The notes under the pieces are model-generated. The model had not been told where the DNA came from. It did not search any database and worked only from the letters and a program-made list of their open reading frames with translations. From NCBI GenBank assembly GCA_030407315.1, contig JALQPE010000185.1, forward strand, positions 1 to 24,546: a stretch of DNA of 24,546 nucleotides, read 5' to 3'. The DNA is from Asparagopsis taxiformis (lineage: Eukaryota; Rhodophyta; Florideophyceae; Bonnemaisoniales; Bonnemaisoniaceae). Below are positions 17,667 to 24,546 of this stretch, piece by piece. The position numbers and the translations under genes are program-made. How positions within the stretch are numbered: the stretch's first letter is position 1; each line of letters begins with the position of its first letter.

Positions 17667-20492
17667 TTATCGCGCACTAGGTGCATCCCAGTAGTTGACT
17701 GTTTCGATAGCATCCGCCAATTCTTCTTCGTCACTTAAAAGGTAGAGATGAGAACGAACCGGAAGACCATATGTTAGGCTATTTTCCGCTGAACTACTGA
17801 ATCCTTTGCCTCCATGGTAGAAGTCACCACGACCGATGAAGAGAGAATACGGTGGCACGTAGATGTCCATAACAGGCGTCTTGTACTTCTCAGCGTCTGC
17901 ACGCGTCAGACAGACGTGGCTGAAATACGCTCCACGAAGCCAGAACCCATCAGCCGCGCTTGCCATCGGAAAGTACGATCTTCCAGGTGGGAAATCGGAA
18001 TCATTGATGACCACCGGTAGGTCTGTGTGCAAGTCTTGATCTGGAGCACCATCAGAGGTCAGCAAAAGACGTAAACCGGTTTTAGGAAAGGCCACAGGCT
18101 CATGGATTCCTAGGCCTAAGTACATTAGCTCGGCACAGATTGCTTTGCCGACCTCGAGAATCATCTTGTTCTTGAATTGATGTTCATCCATCTGCTCGAG
18201 ATCGTCGCAAATCTTCTTCCTTGAGATAGAGAACCTTCCCAAACGAGAGGCCTGTTGCTCTGCTGTTACCTCACCCTTGTTTCGAATCTGATTCCAGGGA
18301 TCATTGGAACTGTCTTCAGCAGAAGAATGAACAGGTTTGAACTTCTGGGCGTAGAACGTGAACAGTTCATGTGCTGCATTGCCCACAGTCGAAGAACGGA
18401 AGATACCACGGAGTACATGGGCACCCAAGAGATTGAGGGTTGACCTAGCTGTTGCAAAGAACTTCTCTGCACAGCAAGCTGGACCACTGCACGCCGTACA
18501 ATTCATATCGACAGCAGCTGCACTCAAAATCTCCTGTCGGATTGTTTCGTACAGCTTGCTGTCGATATAGTACTTGACCCTAGAATCTGACGGTATGGTG
18601 TTCGGGAGGATATCCATGATCCGTTCATCGACTACCCTGTCGGGGAGGGGATTTTCTTGCTCATCGCTGAACAATGGAATCTCCTCGGTTGAACGTTCAA
18701 CTTCCAGTCTTCTGCGCTTCGGAAGGGGCTCTTCCTCTTCTACCTCCGACTCTGCCTCATTGTCGCCAACCCGTGAACTCTCCGTTCTCTGCCGTTTCGA
18801 CCTGCGAAGTGTCTCGACTGGCTCATTCACCGCAAGCGGTGGTGCATTGAGAGGGAGACGGAGGAGAACAGATCCCAATTGCTTCTCAGAACCTGCCACA
18901 GTGGCATCAGGGGTTCCTTGAGCCTGCTCAACTGCAGGAACGGAAGTGGCAGGAGCAGAAGGGGTAGCAGGAGGGGTGGAAGGGGCGGGAACGGAAGTGG
19001 CAGGAGGAGGAGGGGTAGAAGGGGTAGAATGAGCACGAGGAGCAGGAGGGGTAGAATGAGCACGAGGAGCAGGAGGGGTAGGACCAGAACGGGTTGAATG
19101 CGTAGAAGGCTCATCTGATTGGGGCGTAGATGGCTTCGGCGAATCTTCAGATGGCTGTTCATTGTGAACAATGACCCTTTGGTCTTCTTCCATGTCCACA
19201 ACGCCCGTGGAAAAGCGAAGCTGCTCATACATTTCGTCGGAGACGAGAGCATGCTTCGTACCGCTGTTGTCGTCGGTATTGAAGTGCAGGAGGGTCTCCG
19301 CGATACTGTTCGCAATAACAGTCTCCTTTCCTGACCCAGTGTTCTTGAGCTCGGAGTAGAAATGCTCGAGCGGAGGCTCCATCATTTTGTGAGCAGCAAC
19401 CGGCTCGGACATCTTGAACACTTCAATTAAAACACGAACGAAAGGACTACCAAATCCTCTTGTCGTCCTGCTCAACTGACGCAGATCTCTCATGCGAGTC
19501 CAGAGAGCTGTGATCAGCAAGAAGAACCTTTGTTGATACTCCGAGCCGCGACGGAAGTCTGCCATGAAAACGAGATCCATGTTGCAGCCATACATGTCTA
19601 CGGACTGCTTGAAGACATCGTCGTTGATGTCACGGCCTTCTTTAACGGCCCTTTCCTGTTCCGCAGCGAGAATTTCCTTGGTGAACATGCTCGGTACGGA
19701 ACTCCAGAACTCAAGCGCTTTGTTGTTCACAGTCCGGAAGCCTTTCGCAGCAGTCACGTGCTTGTTGATGGCTTGGGAGCCCAGTTTCGATATCGACAAC
19801 TGGCTGTCCATGATGACCTGGATGCACTTCCGATTCGGTTCACCCAACATGTCCTTGGTCGTGAGCATGCCCAACTGCAGTTGGACCACAGAACACACTC
19901 GGTCTGCCAAAGAAACAAGGGCAACATCATGCGTGAGTGTGTTTGCTTGAATGGACAGCCCGAGTACTTCAAAAGGTGTGAAGTACTCATCGGAGACTTC
20001 TTCTGTCCCTGGGCGCCTAATCAAAGCGACATCGATGTTCCTGAATGAAGCAGCATACGGATGTTGCCCTTCCGGGTCTTCACGAATGCACTTCTGGAGA
20101 GCCGCAACGCGATGGCCACCATCGATGTAGAACGTTTGAAGGGTGGGGGTTGTGCTGCCTTCACTAGGAAGGAGCATTTTGCAGGCAAGGATTCGGGAGA
20201 TTGAGGAGGTGAATCCTTCCCTCAGGAACTTCTCCTTCAGCTCAAGCACTCTCCCTTCCCTAATATGACGAGAGAATAGGGGAGGTCTGTGCAAATCCAA
20301 GGGAGACAGCCTGTGGTCAGCTTTGGGACAGTCTGACAACTGAACCTCGGCGGTGACAGAGTTATCGTGACCAGGGCTGCGAGAAGGGGCGCGAGAGCGA
20401 GAAGGGGCGCGAGAGCGAGCGGAGGCCCGACCGCGAGTCGAAGCGCGAGCAGAGCCGGGGGCAGAGGGTTTGGAGCGAGTGCGAGGAGCCAT
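17667..20492 (-). CDS. ParB-like / 2-oxoglutarate dioxygenase-like protein (gene C)
   Basis: An intact frame of 941 residues runs from ATG 20492 to TAA 17667. Residues 1-40 are Arg/Ser/Ala-rich and strongly basic, and may bind nucleic acid. A ParB-like domain spans about 60-200: LSPLDLHRPPLFSRHIREG, LKEKFLREGF and the signature IDGGHR at 123-128. Residues 200-450 are helical with no family I can name. Residues about 460-525 are a Pro/Thr/Ser-rich linker with tandem PPAPRAHST repeats. An acidic/basic stretch containing PLPKRRRLE near 590 could be a nuclear signal. The C-terminal domain (about 640-941) has HTD at 822-824, H893 in DFYHGG and R913 in PVRSHLYLL. This is the HxD...H...R arrangement of Fe(II)/2-oxoglutarate dioxygenases. 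The same residues are kept in the decayed paralogue D. Members of that superfamily include AlkB and TET/JBP base oxidases, but the substrate cannot be read here. The gene is bracketed by two related palindromic arrays. Confidence 0.85.
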   Translation of the reverse strand: MAPRTRSKPSAPGSARASTRGRASARSRAPSRSRAPSRSPGHDNSVTAEVQLSDCPKADHRLSPLDLHRPPLFSRHIREGRVLELKEKFLREGFTSSISRILACKMLLPSEGSTTPTLQTFYIDGGHRVAALQKCIREDPEGQHPYAASFRNIDVALIRRPGTEEVSDEYFTPFEVLGLSIQANTLTHDVALVSLADRVCSVVQLQLGMLTTKDMLGEPNRKCIQVIMDSQLSISKLGSQAINKHVTAAKGFRTVNNKALEFWSSVPSMFTKEILAAEQERAVKEGRDINDDVFKQSVDMYGCNMDLVFMADFRRGSEYQQRFFLLITALWTRMRDLRQLSRTTRGFGSPFVRVLIEVFKMSEPVAAHKMMEPPLEHFYSELKNTGSGKETVIANSIAETLLHFNTDDNSGTKHALVSDEMYEQLRFSTGVVDMEEDQRVIVHNEQPSEDSPKPSTPQSDEPSTHSTRSGPTPPAPRAHSTPPAPRAHSTPSTPPPPATSVPAPSTPPATPSAPATSVPAVEQAQGTPDATVAGSEKQLGSVLLRLPLNAPPLAVNEPVETLRRSKRQRTESSRVGDNEAESEVEEEEPLPKRRRLEVERSTEEIPLFSDEQENPLPDRVVDERIMDILPNTIPSDSRVKYYIDSKLYETIRQEILSAAAVDMNCTACSGPACCAEKFFATARSTLNLLGAHVLRGIFRSSTVGNAAHELFTFYAQKFKPVHSSAEDSSNDPWNQIRNKGEVTAEQQASRLGRFSISRKKICDDLEQMDEHQFKNKMILEVGKAICAELMYLGLGIHEPVAFPKTGLRLLLTSDGAPDQDLHTDLPVVINDSDFPPGRSYFPMASAADGFWLRGAYFSHVCLTRADAEKYKTPVMDIYVPPYSLFIGRGDFYHGGKGFSSSAENSLTYGLPVRSHLYLLSDEEELADAIETVNYWDAPSAR

Positions 20493-20949
20493 TGAAGGAT
20501 GAGGGAAAGCAGGAATGGAGAGAAGCTTGATTGAGTGTACGACCCCGATAACGACGATACAGAGACGATTAAGATAGATTTATTTCGCTACTGCAGTCTG
20601 ATAAAGGATCAAACGTGAACAATCCGTTTCAACTCTGATTTCAATTTTTTGTTTATTTCTAGACCACTTCACTCAGATCAAGAGTAATACTCGAAATTCA
20701 GTTCATTTCTGCGGCCAAATACAATCGCTATACGACGAGTTCATACTCAAAGTGGCTGAACAGGTACGAGTTGGTCATGGTGATTACCCCAAAACCACTC
20801 AAGTAATAATTATTACTTATGTAGTTAACTACATAATGCTGAAGTCACATACTTCCCAGCATTTTGCACCAACTCGTGGAGCTGATGCGTACATACCAAA
20901 TGCGTCTGTATTCAACATGAACCACGAATAAGTGGGCTTCGGCCAATGA
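20493..20949. other. Upstream region of gene C
   Basis: Probably the 5' UTR and promoter of gene C on the minus strand. A TATA-like AAATAAATCTA lies near 20573-20583, about 85 bp upstream of the ATG. No gene was seen. Confidence 0.4.
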
Positions 20950-21230
20950 GTGCACTGCACCTGGCTTGAGAAACTAGAAATAATACCCGGTATTATTTTG
21001 ACCTACCAAACGCCAGGTGCACCAACGCCATTGGCCAAGGGTATCCGGCTACCACCGGCCAATGGGGTTGGTGCACTTGGTCTATACCGACCCAAAATAA
21101 TACCGGGTATTATTTTGGCCTCCCAAACGCCAGGTGCACCAACGCCATTGGAAGAGGTTATCCGGACTACCCCCAGGCAATGGGGTTGGTGCACTTGGTC
21201 TACACCCACCCAACTTTATACCCGGCCAGA
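20950..21230. repeat. Right 114-bp palindromic repeat array
   Basis: It has the same core as the left array, AATAATACC[C/G]GGTATTATT, with centres near 20989 and 21103 and a third degenerate one near 21220. The period is again about 114 bp. The core-proximal bases, TGCACCTGGC/GCCAGGTGCA and CCATTGG/CCAATGG motifs are conserved, while the remaining arm sequence differs (GGTTGGTGCACTTGG). Two old branches of one repeat family therefore lie on either side of gene C. Confidence 0.85.
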
Positions 21231-21235
21231 CTAGT

Positions 21236-21538
21236 ACTGTTCTTAGGAACTGAAAATTTTGCCGGGGATAGTAAACGATGTAATGTAATACCAGTTTTAC
21301 TATCTGCTATCGATTCTTGCATCTACTGAAGAGATTTAGAATTTGCAGCTCTTGTAGGTAGAGCTTTCTTTCGAGAATAGCTTGCTGGATGTGGTGTTTG
21401 TTACATTTGTGAAATTGATCTGACTATATAAAGAATCCAAGCAGTATCTCTTTTATCATGTTCTATTGGAATTGTGTTTATTACTCTACGGATTCATACG
21501 CAACTAAGGCTTCAACACGGCTGGACTGATGCCCTTCA
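21236..21538. other. Spacer between right array and gene D
   Basis: No supported gene. It holds a + strand TATATAAA near 21424-21431 with no matching gene downstream on that strand, and the poly(A) signal of gene D. Confidence 0.4.
21477..21482 (-). terminator. Poly(A) signal of gene D
   Basis: The minus strand reads AATAAA, 57 nt past the TGA of gene D at 21539-21541. Position and strand fit a 3' end. Confidence 0.4.
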
Positions 21539-24500
21539 TCACTTCAATTTCGAATTGTCCTCCCAATGCCCAACGAAATATTCTCTTTCTTCACTTTGAT
21601 CCTGCTCAGTTTTGAGGAATATGTGAGATCGGATCGGTAACTTGTATTGAAGACCCTTATCGCTCTCAAAGCCTTCCTCGTGGTGATCAACATCCCCTCG
21701 GCAGACAAGAACAGAATATGGTGGTACTTCACACCTCTTCATTGGAACTCTGTATAACTCTCTGCTGGGATGGGATAAACAGACATGACTGTAGGGTGCA
21801 AGCACGAGGCCGAATCCATCTGCGCCGCTTGACATCATGCAGTAGGATGGCGGAGAAGGAGGACTGTTAACTTCATCGATTCCCACTTCATAGTCTGTAT
21901 GTCCAGCACGAGGTTTAGTCCGCTCTCCAGTCAGCACTAAAGTAGTTCCAGTGCTGGGGAAGGCCATCGGGTCCTTCCCACTAGTCCTCAATTCCAAACC
22001 TTCCGCACAAATACCTAGACCGAGCTCAACAATCATCTTCTTCCGATAGAGATTATTATTGTTATCCTCCAGGTCATCACATAAGCTCTTCCGCTTTGTT
22101 ATAAAGATTCCTCTGCCCTTCTCACCTTCTTCATCAGAGTTTTTCCCATCCATCATAGCCATGCACCACGGTGTCCAGTCCGGATCTCTGCGGGTGTCAC
22201 CGGATTCAGAGTTCTTCTTGGCATCCTCGAGACGTTCCTCAAACAACGCAGAAAAATGAAGGAGCAGTTCGTGGATCGCATCTGCAGTAGTAGAAGACTT
22301 GAATATTCCGTCCAGAATTGTAAACCCAACCAAGTCTATTTCATTTCGTTTCTCTCGGAAATAAGCCCTCGAGAGAAACTCAGCGGAAACATTTTGTGCC
22401 GAATAGGCACTCGCTGCTGCTTCAGCGACCTCGGCTCGAAGCGTATTGACCAGTTTTCCATTCACATAGTATTTCATTCGACTGTCGGGATGAATGATAA
22501 CAGGCAGTTCGCTTCTATACCTCCTCCACATCTTTGTCAGGGACATCATTTTGTTGTCTGTCCGAATACTGACCTCCTTGAACCGCGTGGACTGCAGCGT
22601 CTTTGCCGGATTGCAAATTTGCGTCTTCACGCATCTTTTGCTTCTTCTTCTGCCGCGGCCTGCTGGTATCCTCTCCCACCAGGTCAATAACCTCTTGAGG
22701 GGTGACATCCACCAATTTCCGTTTGGATCGTAGAATCATTGCGGCGTCTCTCCGTATTCCTCGGCTTTGCCTTTAAGGGCACGAAACCACTGCTGTGCTT
22801 GGCTTTCACCAACTTCCTAGGCGTAGAACTCGTAACAGGTGTTTCCGTGTCCTCCAGCTCAGGTAAAACAGGTAGGCCGACATCCACTGTAGATAACATA
22901 GCGTCTCCAGTGCCATCACCCTGATTTCGTACACCTTTCATCGGGTCCTCCGTTGTCCTTCCAGAAGAATGTTCGGGACATTCTTCGCGGACATCTTTCG
23001 TTCCAGACCCATCGCTCTTCCTAGATTCAGGACCTCCTTCACCATCTCGACCAGTTCTTGGATGACCAACTGACATATTCGCCGGCGACTTTCCACCCTG
23101 CTCTGGTCTGAGCGTGGCACTTCCGGCTGCCACTGGGCTAGGTGGTTGTTGCAGGTCATTTTCATCACCGTGGTCAATTCTTCCTGATTTGCACCAGTTG
23201 GTTCAAGCTCTTGAGTTCCTACGTTCTTCTGCAACACATCCCCAACTTCACAATCTACAGGTTTCGAAGAATTGTTCTCGGTAGGCGCAGTAGGCACTGC
23301 GCGGTCCGTTGTAACCTGCTTTGCGCTTTGGGAATCTGCCGCTTTCCCTGTCGCCTCTTCACCAGCCTGTGTTGCAGCACCGACCTCAGCGTTCACACGA
23401 TCCGATATTTCCAGACTGCCCTGTGTCTGCTTTGGTAAGTACATTTGGACTCTGTACCACGTCCGAGCGATCAATGGCAGCATTTGAAGTATCACCATAC
23501 GATGCGGATTGTTGTCGTGGTCGAGGTGCAGTATTTCCCTTCCAAGGATTTTCGCCTAGTCCGCCTTTCCTGCACACCTCTTTCAGGCGCGACGGATGGT
23601 CGAGAGAGTCATCCGATAGAATTGGCCGTTGAAAACCACATAACGGATTTTTTCATCATAGACCGCGTCAATTCTGCACGTATACCTCTCCCAGTTGGTG
23701 CGTCGGAAGGATAGAAATCTTTGAGGACAGTCAAAAATGCGATATCGTATGTTTTTCGTGTTCGTCCACCTGGCTCCGTTACTTCATGTAAACTTCCTGA
23801 AACATGGATGAGGTGAGGAATGCAAGGAGTTTTCTTTTCCGTACAGCTTTCTCAAGTATGTCATATATTTCACACATGCTGTAGCACCACTTTTGCGCGC
23901 ATGTCTTTAGATTATACCACCATCTCCTTTCCTACGTTTCCACATCGTCCACATTGCAGTGAGCTCTAGAATGACAAGTTTGGTGTCCACCGAAGCTTTT
24001 GAAAACGCAGAAGCGAATAGGACGTCCACAGTGCATCCCTGCATATTCTTCGAGTTCTGGCGGACTAGTTTCAGTTGCAAATCGACTTTGGGATAGCTGA
24101 CCAATGTTCGAACGCCGGGTTATTTACGTCCTCCGAAGCCCTGCGCAATCGAACATACTTCATCATGATTCCTTCCTGACAACCTGGAATGACCTTGTCT
24201 CGACTACAACTTTTGTGCACAGATTTACCTCGCCTTCATCAAGCCCTTCATCATCATGAATTCATGACCGTACAGACGTGGTCAGCAATAGAAACTTCTA
24301 TCACGTCATTAGTCTTTTCGTTCAGCTTCTGCGATATTCGCATACTTCAAGAGGATTAAACAATTTCACGGGTTCCAGGTGGTCGGATGAAGTCAACGCT
24401 AATGCTCCTCAGTCTCCATCGATCAGCAACTGTCGGTTTGTTTTCCACAATCGACTGCAAAGCGCTGATACGATGACCTCCATCAATGCACTGCAGTTTC

Positions 24501-24546
24501 TTCCGTCCGTCTGACCCCATTGTTTCACAGATGGTCATTCGGGTGC
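21539..24546 (-). pseudogene. Decaying paralogue of gene C, cut by window end (gene D)
   Basis: Homology to gene C is continuous but spread over several frames. The ParB-like core is at 24538-24356 (IDGGHRISALQ, FIRPPGT). The middle domain is at 24030-23907 (VDVLFASAF, ELTAMWTMW; gene C has MDLVFMADF, LITALWTRM). Further pieces are near 23720-23590 (LKDFYP, ILSDDSLD), followed by a low-complexity acidic/basic linker at 23498-22515. The C-terminal domain is in the frame ending at 21539 (DSRMKYYVNGKL; gene C has DSRVKYYIDSKL). The putative iron ligands remain: HTD at residues 270-272, His342 and Arg360 of that frame. Frame changes are needed near 22510, 22730 and between 23590 and 23900, among others, and stops occur in homologous stretches. 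Some breaks could be introns, but the number suggests a pseudogene. The N-terminus lies beyond the window. Confidence 0.75.

Noticed and set aside
19530..20048. 172-codon + strand frame
   Set aside because: It is a shadow of gene C, whose minus-strand frame is 941 codons long with domains.

Overview
This is eukaryotic nuclear DNA from a repeat-rich, gene-sparse region. It carries a SET-domain protein, GT-AG splice signals, TATA-like boxes, AATAAA poly(A) signals and a decayed Ty3/gypsy retrotransposon. Nothing looks like a bacterial operon. My best guess is a protist or alga, and a multicellular red alga would fit, but the sequence does not prove the lineage.

Layout from left to right. (1) 439-1780 (+): frameshifted copy A of an unknown gene family whose N-terminus looks Tudor-like. 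(2) 2453-3637 (-): an intact orphan ORF of 394 aa. (3) 4114-4462: a cluster of short ACAGTA/TACTGT palindromes, followed by about 1.1 kb with no gene. (4) 5630-10517 (-): a GC-rich Ty3/gypsy remnant with a candidate 685-bp LTR, a candidate primer-binding site, gag, and the protease part of pol. It stops abruptly where reverse transcriptase should begin. (5) 11133-12522 (-): copy B of the Tudor-like family. (6) 13253-16750 (+), divergent from copy B: a ParB-like domain, then a 999-aa open frame that fuses a beta-class N6/N4 DNA methyltransferase to a C-terminal SET domain. (7) 16911-17325 and 20950-21230: two arrays with a 114-bp period and a shared palindromic core. They bracket gene C. (8) 17667-20492 (-): gene C, an intact 941-aa protein with an N-terminal ParB-like domain and a C-terminal domain that carries an HxD...H...R pattern like Fe(II)/2-oxoglutarate dioxygenases. 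(9) 21539 to the window end (-): gene D, a decaying tandem paralogue of gene C.

The most interesting aspect is the set of chromatin- or DNA-modification-like activities within about 13 kb. There is a possible DNA methyltransferase/histone methyltransferase fusion, a possible oxygenase (a demethylase-like or base-hydroxylating 'eraser'), and a possible Tudor-like reader. ParB-like modules sit on both the writer and the oxygenase. Several members exist as decayed copies, which suggests a dispersed or mobile gene set. The functional linkage is inference. The domain calls rest on motifs read by eye and need profile searches.
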